Numbered from the stretch's first letter, positions 1 to 8,277 are shown. The stretch: DNA of 64,000 bases from Saccharopolyspora elongata (GCF_004348985.1 NZ_SMKW01000042.1:1-64000); one strand, 5' to 3'. Translations and numbers: made by a program. The notes: a model not told the origin generated them from the letters alone.

Positions 1-1
1 A

Positions 2-124
2 CCGCCGACGTCGTCGGAGCCGCCACCGCCGTCGTCCGAGCCGCCACCGACGAGCTCGGTGCCGCCGCCGAGCAGCTCGCAACCACCGCCCAGCGGCGAA
101 TCGACCGCGCCGCCGAGCGCATAA
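2..124 (+). CDS. C-terminal tail of a Pro/Ser-rich protein (partial)
   Basis: The window opens inside a reading frame of 40 codons ending in TAA. It is made almost only of Pro, Ser, Glu and Thr (runs such as SSEPPPPSSEPPP). Such tails are common at the C-termini of actinobacterial membrane or secreted proteins, but the domain that would name the protein lies outside the window. The next gene starts 17 bases downstream on the same strand. GC-rich sequence is often open in all frames, so confidence is moderate. Confidence 0.4.
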   Translation, partial: PPTSSEPPPPSSEPPPTSSVPPPSSSQPPPSGESTAPPSA

Positions 125-141
125 CGAGGCATGCTGGGCGC

Positions 142-1011
142 ATGGGAATCCCGCTGCGCCCCTGGGCCGCCTCGCCCGCCGGAACCGGCACGCGGTGGTC
201 GCACTACCGCGAATTCGGCCCTGCGAAAGAGGTTTCGAGCACGGTCTCGCTCTGCTGGCAGGGATTCGCCGGCTGGGACCGGGAGTTGCGGATCCTCCCG
301 GACGGCTGCGCCGACCTGGTGTGGGACGGGCGCAGCCTCGACGTGGTAATCACCGCCGGAGCCCCGGAACGCCGCTGGCTGCCTGGAACCGCCCGGACGC
401 TGGGCCTGCGGCTGCGCCGCGGCGGCGCTGGCTCGCTGCTGGGCCACGGGCTTTCCGAGCTACCGGCCGGGACGACGAGGCTTGCCGACCTGTGGGGACG
501 GCGAGCGGGGCGGGCCGAAGAGCTGCTGGCAGCGTCGAAGTCCTTCGAGGCGCGGCGAAACGTGCTGGAAGCGCTGGTCGCCGAGCGGCTGCGAGATGTC
601 CAGCCGGACCCACGGGCCATCGCTGCGGCGCACGGTCTTGCTACGCCAGGGGCGAAACCCGCGGACGTCGCCGACGAGCTCGGCATCAGCGAACGAGGAC
701 TCCGACGGCTCCTGCGACGCGAAACCGGGTGCGGGCCCAAGCAACTGCAACGCATCCTCCGCTTCCAGCGGTTCCACCGCCGCCTGCCCGCGCTGGCGCG
801 CGGACGCACGTCGCTGGCGGTCGTCGCCGCCGAGCTCGGCTACGCCGACCAGTCACACCTGGGACGCGAATGCCGCCTGCTGTCCGGCTCATCGCCCGCT
901 GCGCTGGTGCGCAGCTGGACCCGGCAGGACGCGTTGGCCGAAAAGTTCCAGACGGCACGGCCCGGGACGGCCAGGATCGGGCCCCGTGACAACCCGTTCC
1001 GAAACCGCTGA
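142..1011 (+). CDS. AraC family transcriptional regulator
   Basis: A 289-residue regulator. Residues ~15-120 form the beta-rich N-terminal sensor seen in AraC proteins of the DUF6597 type (ILPDGCADLVWDG is characteristic). Residues ~174-265 form the double helix-turn-helix, with helix 1 around ADELGISERGLRRLLRR and the second helix with the family pattern ELGYADQSHLGRECR. It should bind DNA and respond to an unknown small molecule. ATG 142 is preceded by ACGAGG about 12 bases upstream, just after the preceding stop. The next gene, a thioesterase, overlaps its 3' end by 26 bases, so the two are probably cotranscribed. The ligand is unknown. Confidence 0.85.
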   Translation: MGIPLRPWAASPAGTGTRWSHYREFGPAKEVSSTVSLCWQGFAGWDRELRILPDGCADLVWDGRSLDVVITAGAPERRWLPGTARTLGLRLRRGGAGSLLGHGLSELPAGTTRLADLWGRRAGRAEELLAASKSFEARRNVLEALVAERLRDVQPDPRAIAAAHGLATPGAKPADVADELGISERGLRRLLRRETGCGPKQLQRILRFQRFHRRLPALARGRTSLAVVAAELGYADQSHLGRECRLLSGSSPAALVRSWTRQDALAEKFQTARPGTARIGPRDNPFRNR

Positions 1012-1429
1012 AGCCTTCCGCATCACCATCGCGGTCCGCAGCGACGACCTCGACGTCAACGGCCACGTGCGCGGGCCCGCGTACCTCGCCTACGGCGACC
1101 ACGCCCGGTGGGCGTGCCTCGCCGCCGCCGGTGTCGACCCCGAGCGACTGCGCGCCCAGCACGACGTGGGCCCGGTCAACCTGGAGACCACCGTCCGCTT
1201 CCACCGCGAACTGCGACCGCTGGACCAGGTCGAGGTGACGTGCGCCTTCCAGTGGGGCGACGGCAAGACGTCCCGCGTCGTGCAGGAACTCCGCGCCCCG
1301 GACGGCACCCTGGTCGCGGAGGTCGAAAGCGTCTCAGGCCTCCTGGACCTGACCCGGCGCCGCCTGGTCGCCGACCCGGCCCGCTACTGGCGCGAGCTGG
1401 CCACCCGCCCGCAACTGCTGGGCCTGTAA
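986..1429 (+). CDS. Acyl-CoA thioesterase, 4HBT hotdog fold
   Basis: A 147-residue single-domain hotdog protein. Near residue 15 it has the 4HBT signature: an acidic DDLDVNGHV stretch followed by an AYLAYGDHARW helix, as in thioesterases of the FcbC/YbgC type, where the Asp in this region is catalytic. It probably hydrolyses acyl-CoA thioesters in the cytoplasm; chain length cannot be read. The GTG at 986 lies inside the 3' end of the AraC gene and is the first start that keeps the complete N-terminal strand. A second 147-residue hotdog protein occurs at 52609-53052. Confidence 0.85.
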   Translation: MTTRSETAEAFRITIAVRSDDLDVNGHVRGPAYLAYGDHARWACLAAAGVDPERLRAQHDVGPVNLETTVRFHRELRPLDQVEVTCAFQWGDGKTSRVVQELRAPDGTLVAEVESVSGLLDLTRRRLVADPARYWRELATRPQLLGL

Positions 1430-1604
1430 ACCACTTCCACAGCGGGTTTCCGCTGATCACTGCAGAAACATCGCGCTGGAAGCCCGTCGCGCGCAAAACC
1501 GCCGGAACTCCCTTCAGCAGCACCCGAAACCGCGTGCCGGCCGAACTTCGCGGGAACGCCGGGCAAGCTCGGGGTTTACCGGCGGGGAACTGTGTGGGAA
1601 GCTG

Positions 1605-1620
1605 CTGCAAACGCTTGCAG
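1605..1620. promoter_or_regulatory. LacI-type operator upstream of the ECF transporter operon
   Basis: CTGCAAACGCTTGCAG has perfect 6-base arms (CTGCAA/TTGCAG) around ACGC. It matches the LacI/GalR-family operator pattern TGNAANCGNTTNCA with its central CG. It lies 86 bases upstream of the S-component start, where a repressor would cover the promoter. The family assignment follows from pattern; no LacI-family gene is visible in the window. The remaining 1430-1705 sequence holds only a weak hairpin (AGCGG/CCGCT, 1441-1454) and no recognisable riboswitch. Confidence 0.5.
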
Positions 1621-1705
1621 TGGCTGGCTGCCGCCCGTCGTCGCTGGTTATCGCCCGTCCAGGGCCGCTCGGCGCTCCGGTCGTGCCGGCGCGGGAGGAA
1701 TGCCC

Positions 1706-2518
1706 ATGAGCACCGTCCACTCTGGTCACCGGCTGCCGCCGTGGGGTTATGTCGCCGCAGGCACCGCCGTCATCCTGGCGACCTACCTCTACCTCCTGAT
1801 CGAGCGACCGTCGAGCCTGCACGAGAGCGGGCACGGCAGCTCCGCCGCGCTGATCGCGCTCGGCGGCTACCTGATCGGCTCGCTGCTGGTCATCGCCGGC
1901 GCCAGCGCCCGGTTGCCGACCTCCACGGTGGCGATGCTGCCGGTGGCGATCGCGATCAACGTGGTGATCGGGCAACTGGTCAACATGCTGGGCCTGCCGG
2001 TGTACCTGGACTCGATCGGCACCGTGATCGTCGGCGCGCTCGCCGGGCCCGCCGCGGGCGCAGCGACCGGGGCGCTGTCCAACATCATCTGGGGCCTGAC
2101 GATCTCGCCGCCGCTGTTACCGTTCTCGGTCGCCGCCGCGGCGATCGGCGTCCTGGCGGGGCTGGTCGCCCGCATCGGCGCGTTCCGCAGCCTGTGGACC
2201 GCGCTGCCCGCGGGCCTGCTCGCCGGTGTCGTCGCCGGGATGCTCTCCGCGCCGATCGCGGCGTTCGTCTTCGGCGGCGGCGGCTCGCCGGGCCGCACCG
2301 CGTTGCAGGCCGCCTTCCAGGCCTTCGGCAACAGCCTGCTGGACGCCGCGACGCTGACCGGGCTCGCCACCGATCCGCTGGACAAGGTGGTCACCTTCGC
2401 GATCGCTTTCCTGATCCTCGCCGCGCTACCGGCGAGGTTCCGGGAACGCTCGCCGTTCGTCCGCAGGCACGCGGTGTTCGGACGGCGCACCGCGGTGCTG
2501 GAAGGGCTGACGCGATGA
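1706..2518 (+). CDS. ECF transporter S component (substrate-binding membrane subunit)
   Basis: A 270-residue hydrophobic protein with about six membrane segments. The central stretch (VNMLGLPVYLDSIGTVIVG, then a small-residue-rich AGPAAGAATGAL loop) is typical of energy-coupling-factor S components, which bind a vitamin, metal or other micronutrient. GGGAGG at 1693-1698, seven bases before ATG 1706, decides the start over the ATG at 1700. The gene overlaps ecfT by ATGA and heads a four-gene operon with both ATPases, so this is a complete dedicated (group I) ECF system. The substrate cannot be assigned. A LacI-like operator upstream suggests substrate-responsive repression rather than a vitamin riboswitch. 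Confidence 0.8.
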   Translation: MSTVHSGHRLPPWGYVAAGTAVILATYLYLLIERPSSLHESGHGSSAALIALGGYLIGSLLVIAGASARLPTSTVAMLPVAIAINVVIGQLVNMLGLPVYLDSIGTVIVGALAGPAAGAATGALSNIIWGLTISPPLLPFSVAAAAIGVLAGLVARIGAFRSLWTALPAGLLAGVVAGMLSAPIAAFVFGGGGSPGRTALQAAFQAFGNSLLDAATLTGLATDPLDKVVTFAIAFLILAALPARFRERSPFVRRHAVFGRRTAVLEGLTR

Positions 2519-3285
2519 CCTTCTACCAGTTCGGCGACTCCAGGGTGCACGCGCTCAACCCGATCACCAAGCTGGTTTTCGCGATCGTCGTGATCATCGC
2601 CGCCTTCGCCATCAACGCGGTCTGGTTCCCCGCGCTGCTGTGGCTGCTGCTGGCCGCGACGGCCGCGACGGCGGGAGTGCTGGGCCGGTTCGGCTCGGTG
2701 ACGCTGAAGTTCTTCGCCCCGTTCCTGCTGCTGATCTTCCTCGCGCAGGGCCTGTTCTACCCCGGCGAAGGACCGGTGCTCGCCGAGTTCGGCCCGCTGC
2801 AGGTGCAGCAGGACGGGCTGCTGTTCGCCACCCAGACGGGGCTCAGACTGCTGGTGCTGGTCGACGCATTCCTGTTCCTGCTGCTGACCACGCACCCCAG
2901 CAGCCTGATGACCGCGCTGGTGCAACGCGGATTGCCGCCCAACATCAGCTACGTGGTGTCCGCGACGCTGCAGATCATCCCCACCTTCCGGGCCCGCGCG
3001 CAGCTGATCCGACAGGCCCAGCAGGCTCGCGGCCTCGCGCTCGACGGCGGCCCGGTGCGCCGCGCCCGGACGCTGCTGCCGCTGGTCGGGCCGCTGGTGC
3101 TGGGCGCCTTCACCGACGTCGAAGAGCGGGCGATCGCCATGGAAGCGCGTGCCTTCGGCGCCCCGACGAGGCGCACCAACTTCGAGGTAATCCCGGATTC
3201 GGTCGGGCAGCGGGTGGCGCGCTGGGCGTTGTGGATCTGCGCGGCCGCCGCCCTGGCCGCCAACGCGCTTGGAGTGTTCTCGTGA
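2515..3285 (+). CDS. ecfT: ECF transporter T component, CbiQ/EcfT family
   Basis: A 256-residue membrane scaffold that couples two ATPases to the S component. Four to five hydrophobic segments lie in residues ~20-130 and one near the C-terminus. The cytoplasmic coupling helices carry the two family signatures: QQARGLALD near residue 183 and MEARAFGAP near 212, both with the conserved Ala-Arg pair that inserts into the ATPase groove. The start is fixed by the ATGA overlap with the preceding gene, and the end overlaps the next gene as GTGA. Confidence 0.9.
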   Translation: MTFYQFGDSRVHALNPITKLVFAIVVIIAAFAINAVWFPALLWLLLAATAATAGVLGRFGSVTLKFFAPFLLLIFLAQGLFYPGEGPVLAEFGPLQVQQDGLLFATQTGLRLLVLVDAFLFLLLTTHPSSLMTALVQRGLPPNISYVVSATLQIIPTFRARAQLIRQAQQARGLALDGGPVRRARTLLPLVGPLVLGAFTDVEERAIAMEARAFGAPTRRTNFEVIPDSVGQRVARWALWICAAAALAANALGVFS

Positions 3286-4136
3286 TCGAGTTCAGCCGGT
3301 TCAGCTACGCCTATCCGACGAGCACCGCTCCGGTGCTGCGCGACATCGAGGTGGCGATCCCGGAGGGCCAAGTGTGCGGGCTGGTCGGCGCCGGCGGCGC
3401 GGGCAAGTCGACGCTGGGCTATGCCGCGGCGGGGCTGATCCCGCACGCGCTGGGCGGCGACTTCACCGGCCGCGTCACCACCGCGGGCCGGGTCGTGGCG
3501 GACACACCGCTGGCCGAGGTGGTCACCGAGGTCGGGCTGGTGCTGCAGAACCCGTTCAACCAGATCTCGGGCGCGAAGTACTCGGTGCGCGCGGAACTGG
3601 CCTTCGGGCTGGAGAACCTCGGCGTGGCGCGCACGGAGATGGTCGACCGCATCGACGGGATGCTGGAGCGGCTGCAGATCGCCCACCTCGCGGAGCGCTC
3701 GCCGTACGAGCTCTCCGGCGGCCAGCAGCAGCTCGTCGCGTTGGCGGCGGTGCTGGTGATGAAGCCGCGGGTGCTGGTGCTCGACGAGCCGACGTCGCAG
3801 CTCGATCCGGCGGGCAGCCGCCTGGTGTTCGCGGCCCTGGAGGAGTTGCGCGGCACGGGCATCACGGTGCTGCTGATCGAGCAAAAGCTCGAACAGCTGG
3901 CGGAGTACGCCGACCGCGTTCTGGTCCTCGCCGAAGGTTCGGTCCGGCTCGACGGCGAACCGGAGCGCGTCCTGGCCGATCCTCGCCTGCCCGAGTGGGG
4001 CGTCGGCACGACGCGGTTCACCGACGCGGCCCGCAGGGCGGCCGAACTCGGGCGCTGGCCCGCGGGCCGGGACCTGCCGGTCACCCTGCCGACCGCCGTC
4101 GCCGGCTTCACCGAGGCGCTGGGAGAAACCCGATGA
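3282..4136 (+). CDS. ECF transporter ATP-binding protein, first ATPase
   Basis: A 284-residue ABC ATPase. Visible motifs are Walker A (GAGGAGKST, near residue 40), Q-loop (LQNPFNQ), full ABC signature (LSGGQQQ), Walker B with D-loop (VLVLDEPTSQLDP) and a switch residue Q in LLIEQKLEQ where many ABC proteins have His. The C-terminal ~60 residues form an extension after the ABC core. It should pair with the next gene product to drive the S component. GTG 3282 overlaps the ecfT stop, so translation is coupled. Confidence 0.9.
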   Translation: MIEFSRFSYAYPTSTAPVLRDIEVAIPEGQVCGLVGAGGAGKSTLGYAAAGLIPHALGGDFTGRVTTAGRVVADTPLAEVVTEVGLVLQNPFNQISGAKYSVRAELAFGLENLGVARTEMVDRIDGMLERLQIAHLAERSPYELSGGQQQLVALAAVLVMKPRVLVLDEPTSQLDPAGSRLVFAALEELRGTGITVLLIEQKLEQLAEYADRVLVLAEGSVRLDGEPERVLADPRLPEWGVGTTRFTDAARRAAELGRWPAGRDLPVTLPTAVAGFTEALGETR

Positions 4137-4927
4137 GCATCGAGATCGAATCGCTGGTCTACCGCTTCCCGAGCGGCGTGACGGCGCTGGACGGCGTTTC
4201 GCTGAGTATCCGCGCGGGCGAGAAAGTGGCCGTGGTGGGCCAGAACGGCGCGGGCAAGACGACCTTGGTGCGTCACCTCAACGGCGTGATCAAGCCCACG
4301 GCGGGCCGGGTGGTGGTCGACGGCTGGGACACCGCGGACCACACCATCGCCCAGCTGGCGACCAAGGTCGGCTACCTGTTCCAGAACCCGGATCAGCAGC
4401 TGTTCGCCCGAACGGTCCGCCAGGACGTCGAGTTCGGGCCCCGGAACCTGGGCCACCCGCAGTCTCGCCGGGCGGAACTGGTGACCTGGGCCCTCGAAGC
4501 CACCGGCCTCATCGACCGCGCCGATACGCACCCGTACGAACTGTCCCTGTCGGACCGCAAACGCGCCGCCCTGGCCGCGGTCCTCGCGATGGACACCCCG
4601 ATCGTCGTCCTCGACGAGCCGACCACGGGCCAGGACCACAATGCGGTCCAGAACATCGCGAAGCTCATCGAAACCTTTCACGGCCAAGGCAAAACGGTCG
4701 TGGCGATCACCCACGACATGGACTTCTGCGCGGAGAACTTCGACCGGGTGATCTCGATGTCGGCCGGCCGAGTCCTGTCGGACGCCCCACCGGACCAAGC
4801 CTTCGCCGACGAAGAAGCGGTGCGGAACGCGGCCCTGGAATCTCCCCAGATCCTCCGCCTGTCCCAAGCCCTGGCGCTGCCCCCGACCACCTCGGTCACC
4901 ACCTTCACCGAATACTTGACCAGGTGA
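4133..4927 (+). CDS. ECF transporter ATP-binding protein, second ATPase
   Basis: A 264-residue ABC ATPase completing the asymmetric pair. Walker A (GQNGAGKTT), Q-loop (LFQNPDQQ), Walker B (IVVLDEPTTGQD) and switch His (AITHDMD) are intact. The signature motif is degenerate: residues 137-143 read LSLSDRK instead of LSGGQ. Related actinobacterial ECF ATPases carry LSxGxRKR, so this is a lineage feature taken one step further, with the glycine also lost. One of the two ATP sites may therefore be weak. The start overlaps the preceding stop as ATGA. Confidence 0.9.
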   Translation: MSIEIESLVYRFPSGVTALDGVSLSIRAGEKVAVVGQNGAGKTTLVRHLNGVIKPTAGRVVVDGWDTADHTIAQLATKVGYLFQNPDQQLFARTVRQDVEFGPRNLGHPQSRRAELVTWALEATGLIDRADTHPYELSLSDRKRAALAAVLAMDTPIVVLDEPTTGQDHNAVQNIAKLIETFHGQGKTVVAITHDMDFCAENFDRVISMSAGRVLSDAPPDQAFADEEAVRNAALESPQILRLSQALALPPTTSVTTFTEYLTR

Positions 4928-4952
4928 GGAGCAACGTTGCCGCAGGCACTCC

Positions 4953-4999
4953 GGCCGTGAGTCTTTTGGGTCGCCATAGCAGCCCAAAGACTCACGGCC
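4953..4999. repeat. Intergenic palindrome, family 1, copy 1 (probable bidirectional terminator)
   Basis: A long inverted repeat with arms GGCCGTGAGTCTTTTGGG and its near-complement (one extra T in the left arm) around a TCGCCATAGCAG centre. It lies between the convergent ecf operon and the DUF2306 gene. The same design, GTGAG(C/T)-rich arms around a CTATAG-like centre, recurs at 10213-10260, 31945-31988 and as a half copy at 37542-37563. It has no T-tract, as is usual for terminators in high-GC actinomycetes. Confidence 0.7.
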
Positions 5000-5058
5000 C
5001 CGTGACCAGCCGCAACGCGAACCTCGCAGCTGCGGGGCCAGCATCGCGACCCAGGCAC

Positions 5059-5751
5059 TCACGCACGTGCTGCCTCGGGGCGGCCCTGCGAGCTGGGGAT
5101 CGGGCGGGTTCTCTCGCGGCGGAGGACGAATTCCACGATGGTCAGGTTGATGATCCAGCCCAGCCACTGGCCGATCGGGATCGTCATGTCCACCGCCGCC
5201 GGGACCGAGCCGCCGTACATCGCGCCGATGAACGGGAACTGGGCGAGCAGCAGCAGCGGCACCACGATGCGCGACGTCACGGCCAGGAACGTCAGCGCGT
5301 AGTTGCGCATCATCCACGCCCGGTGGGCCGCGAAGTCGCGCCGCCGCGCGGCCCGGACCGCCAGCGCGCCCGTCACCAGCCAGCCGACCGCCGGGATGAG
5401 CAGGCCGACCCTGGTGAGGGCGTGCTCGGCCAGCAGCGCCACCGGGATGCCGGTCAGGCCCGCCGGCAGCACCCCGGCCAGCAGATAGGCCCGGCCGACC
5501 ACCCGGTGCAGCCGGCGGCGAGCCCGCAGCGCGGGGATGAACTGCAGCGGCCCGAGCACGAGCGCGACCGCCGCTGTGAAGATGTGCACGAGCAGCAGGA
5601 TCCAGTGCGCCTCGCCGCGCACCTGGATCCGGCTCGCGTCCACGTCGAGGAGCACGTACGGCACGACCAGCGCGGTGCCGCCGACGACCGCGGTGGTCAG
5701 CAGCAGCCAGCCGCGCCGCACCGATCTCCGCACTCCCGATTTCGCCGTCAT
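5059..5751 (-). CDS. DUF2306 family membrane protein
   Basis: A 230-residue integral membrane protein with about six to seven hydrophobic helices. The arrangement of conserved His and Arg residues (VHIFTAAVALVLGPLQFIP, RRLHRVVGRAYL, HRAWMMRNYAL) is that of the DUF2306 family; the conserved histidines recall haem-binding or cytochrome b561-like folds, but no biochemical role is established. The start at 5751 is chosen for GGAAGG eight bases upstream. It follows the SHOCT gene on the same strand by 57 bases, so the two probably form an operon. Confidence 0.75.
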   Translation of the reverse strand: MTAKSGVRRSVRRGWLLLTTAVVGGTALVVPYVLLDVDASRIQVRGEAHWILLLVHIFTAAVALVLGPLQFIPALRARRRLHRVVGRAYLLAGVLPAGLTGIPVALLAEHALTRVGLLIPAVGWLVTGALAVRAARRRDFAAHRAWMMRNYALTFLAVTSRIVVPLLLLAQFPFIGAMYGGSVPAAVDMTIPIGQWLGWIINLTIVEFVLRRERTRPIPSSQGRPEAARA

Positions 5752-5808
5752 CGTTCCGCCTTCCGTCGGGGTGGCCGCCGGAACCCCGGTCCCGGCGGCC
5801 ACCGGAGA

Positions 5809-6063
5809 TCAGCCCAGCTCGGTCAGCCGCTCGCGGTACTCGTCGGTGCCGATCTCCCCCTTGGCGAACCGCTCGGCCAGGATCTCCTTCGCCCGCTCGA
5901 CGGCGGAGCGCCGCCGCGGCCGGCGAACCGCCAGCCAGACCACCGTCGCGATCAGCGCGGCGACCAGCACCAGGAAGAACAGGCCGATCAGCCATCCCGG
6001 GCCGCCCTGCGGCCCGTGCCAGCCGGGATTCGGGCCCCACTGCACCAAGAACTCGGTCAACAT
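5809..6063 (-). CDS. Small membrane protein with SHOCT domain
   Basis: An 84-residue protein: a short N-terminal segment with WGPNPGWHGPQGGPG, one membrane helix (residues ~25-45), a basic stop-transfer stretch and a C-terminal SHOCT domain (ERAKEILAERFAKGEIGTDEYRERL). SHOCT domains are short helical oligomerisation modules found at the ends of many bacterial membrane proteins. GGAGGT nine bases upstream supports ATG 6063. It is the first gene of the likely operon with the DUF2306 gene. Confidence 0.75.
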   Translation of the reverse strand: MLTEFLVQWGPNPGWHGPQGGPGWLIGLFFLVLVAALIATVVWLAVRRPRRRSAVERAKEILAERFAKGEIGTDEYRERLTELG

Positions 6064-6235
6064 CACTGCCACCTCCGAAACCGCTCCCGTTGGTCGGATC
6101 GAGTCTCGGCCCGGCGGGCGGCGCTGTCGTCGGCCACCGAGCGACACCCGGACTACCGCGCACGACGTAGCCGGCGTACGCAGCACCGCGGATCGGGTGT
6201 TGACGCCGCTTCTCCCCGGCGGTCACCATTGCGCC

Positions 6236-6255
6236 ATGCGCAGCTCGATGCGCAT
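6236..6255. promoter_or_regulatory. Inverted repeat upstream of the hydroxyacid dehydrogenase gene
   Basis: ATGCGC and GCGCAT (6236-6241 and 6250-6255) face each other around an 8-base spacer, 46 bases upstream of ATG 6302. The position suits an operator for the dehydrogenase/DUF1015 pair or for the divergent SHOCT gene. Arms this short occur by chance in GC-rich DNA, and nothing else in 6064-6301 is recognisable. Confidence 0.25.
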
Positions 6256-6301
6256 TGAGGAACAATCCCGACGCCGCTTCCGGTCCAGGTGGGAGTTGCC
6301 G

Positions 6302-7294
6302 ATGAGGATCCTGCTCGCCGACGCGTTCCCGGCCGCGCACCTCGCGGAGCTGGCCGACCACGGCCATGACTGCGCCTACCGGCCGGACACCACCGCCGAT
6401 CAGCTCCCCGACCGGCTCGACGGGTTCGACGCACTGGTGGTCCGCAGCACCCGGGTTGCAGCCGCCGCGCTCGAACGCGCCGACGGCCTGCGGCTGGTCA
6501 TCCGGGCGGGAGCCGGCACCAACACGATCGACTGCGAAGCGGCGTCCCGGCTCGGGATCCGCGTCTGCAACGTGCCCGGGCGCAACGCCGCCGCGGTGGC
6601 CGAGCTCGCGTTCGCGCTGCTGCTGGCGCTGGATCGCAACATCTGCGACAACGTCGCCGACCTGCGGGCCGGGCATTGGGACAAGAAGCGCTACTCGCGC
6701 GCACGCGGCATCTTCGGCCGCCGGGTCGGCGTCATCGGCCTCGGCCAGATCGGCCTGGCCTTCGCCGAACGCGCTGCGGCGTTCGGGATGGCGGTGCACG
6801 CCGTGGCCAAGCCCGGACGCGCGCCGGAGACGCTGGAGCACGCGAACGCGATCGGCGTTCGCTTTGTCGACGACCTGACCACCCTCGCCCGCACCTGCGA
6901 CGTGCTCTCCCTGCACGCGCCCGCGACCGACGCCACGCGGCACCTGATCGACGCCGACCTGCTGGCGCACGTGCAGCCTGGCACGATCATCCTCAACACC
7001 TCGCGCGGGGAACTCGTCGACGAGGAGGCGCTCATCGAGGCCATGGCGGACAAGGACATCCGCGTCGGCGTCGACGTCTACGCGGACGAGCCGGCGACGA
7101 GCACCGGGCGCATCGAGTCCCGGCTGGCCCGGCATCCGAACGTCTACGGCACCCACCACATCGGGGCGTCCACCGAGCAGGCGCAGCAGGCGGTCGCCGC
7201 CGAGGTGGTGCGGATGGTGGATGCGTTCGAGTCGGGCACGGTGCTGCACTGCGTGAACCCGCAACCCGCAACGCATTCCGGCGAACGCTCGTGA
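6302..7294 (+). CDS. D-2-hydroxyacid dehydrogenase, 3-phosphoglycerate dehydrogenase-like
   Basis: A 330-residue NAD-dependent dehydrogenase of the SerA/FDH superfamily. The nucleotide-binding motif VIGLGQIGLAF sits near residue 144. Catalytic residues are visible: Arg in NTSRGELVD, Glu in DVYADEPATS and His in the HHIGAST motif. No ACT or allosteric substrate-binding domain follows, unlike full-length SerA, so it is a short type. A likely role is oxidation of 3-phosphoglycerate or a related D-2-hydroxyacid. The stop overlaps the start of a DUF1015 gene; this pairing with SerA-like genes is seen in many bacteria and implies a joint role in serine metabolism. Confidence 0.85.
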   Translation: MRILLADAFPAAHLAELADHGHDCAYRPDTTADQLPDRLDGFDALVVRSTRVAAAALERADGLRLVIRAGAGTNTIDCEAASRLGIRVCNVPGRNAAAVAELAFALLLALDRNICDNVADLRAGHWDKKRYSRARGIFGRRVGVIGLGQIGLAFAERAAAFGMAVHAVAKPGRAPETLEHANAIGVRFVDDLTTLARTCDVLSLHAPATDATRHLIDADLLAHVQPGTIILNTSRGELVDEEALIEAMADKDIRVGVDVYADEPATSTGRIESRLARHPNVYGTHHIGASTEQAQQAVAAEVVRMVDAFESGTVLHCVNPQPATHSGERS

Positions 7295-8277
7295 ACGCCA
7301 CCCGGCAGGACGGCGCCGGGATCACCGCCCGGCCGCCGCGCGCGCTGTTGCGCGGGAGCGGAGACCTCGGACCGGCAGTGGTGGTCTACCGGTTGGAATC
7401 CGGCGGGCACCGGCAGACCGGTGTCGTGGTCGAAGTGTCGGTCGACGACTACCGCGGCGGCCGGATCCGCCGCCACGAAGCCACCCAACCGGCCCGGGTG
7501 CGCGAGCTCGAAGAGCAAGCCGAGGCAACCGGGGTCGAGCGGATGCCGGTCATGCTCGTCCACAGAGGACACCTGTCGATCGCCGACATCACTTCGGCCG
7601 CTCCAACGGCGCGGCTGCACGACGGGAGCGCCACGCACACGGTGTGGGTCCGGCGCGACGAAGCGGGCGCGCGGGCGTTGTGCGACGAGATCGGCCGCAT
7701 CGGCAACCTCTACATCGCCGACGGCCACCACCGGATGCTGGCCGCCGATCGCTACGCCGCCCGGCGCGGCCTCGGCTCCGACCACCCGAGCGCCTTCACG
7801 CTCGCGGCGCTGTTCCCCAGCGACGAGATGCGCATCCTCGGCTACCACCGCTGCTTCGCCCTGGCGCCGGACAACACCGCGCGGGACGTGCTGGACCGCC
7901 TCGCCGAGCATCCGCTGACCGAGCGGATCGAGGAATCCCCTGCGGCGGACACGGAACCCGGCGTGGTGGCGGTCGGCCTCGGCGACCGGTGGTACCGCCT
8001 GCGGCTGCGCGCCTCGGGCGTTCTCGACGCCTTCGCCATCGAGCAGGAGATCCTGCCGAAGCTGCACGACCTCACCGCGGGCGAGGCCGCGGCCGACAGG
8101 CAGCACGCGGTGGAGGCCTGCTGGTGCGGCGGCCGGAACGCGTTCCGCCTGATCCCGCACCCGCCGACGATCGACCAGGTGCTGACCACCTCGGACGAGG
8201 GCCTGCCGATGCCGCCGAAGTCGACCTGGTTCGACCCGAAACCGACTGCGGAGCTGTTCCTCCGCCCGCTCATCTGA
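7291..8277 (+). CDS. DUF1015 family protein
   Basis: A 328-residue soluble protein carrying the DUF1015 hallmark NLYIADGHHRMLAADRYA near residue 145 and GLPMPPKSTWF near the C-terminus. It is shorter than typical members (~400-420 residues) because the N-terminal region is reduced. The biochemical function is not established. GTG 7291 overlaps the stop of the SerA-like gene (GTGA), so expression is translationally coupled, which supports a shared pathway. The 8278-8403 spacer after it holds nothing recognisable apart from the next gene's ribosome site. Confidence 0.85.
   Translation: MNATRQDGAGITARPPRALLRGSGDLGPAVVVYRLESGGHRQTGVVVEVSVDDYRGGRIRRHEATQPARVRELEEQAEATGVERMPVMLVHRGHLSIADITSAAPTARLHDGSATHTVWVRRDEAGARALCDEIGRIGNLYIADGHHRMLAADRYAARRGLGSDHPSAFTLAALFPSDEMRILGYHRCFALAPDNTARDVLDRLAEHPLTERIEESPAADTEPGVVAVGLGDRWYRLRLRASGVLDAFAIEQEILPKLHDLTAGEAAADRQHAVEACWCGGRNAFRLIPHPPTIDQVLTTSDEGLPMPPKSTWFDPKPTAELFLRPLI

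Noticed and set aside
1430..1705. Riboswitch in front of the ECF operon
   Set aside because: No conserved vitamin or metal riboswitch core (thiamine, cobalamin, flavin or similar) is recognisable; a protein operator is more convincing.
3419..7276. A 1285-codon open frame on the minus strand
   Set aside because: It is antisense to four well-supported genes (both ECF ATPases, the dehydrogenase and others), has repetitive Arg/Gly/Asp/Val composition and no domain; it reflects high GC content.
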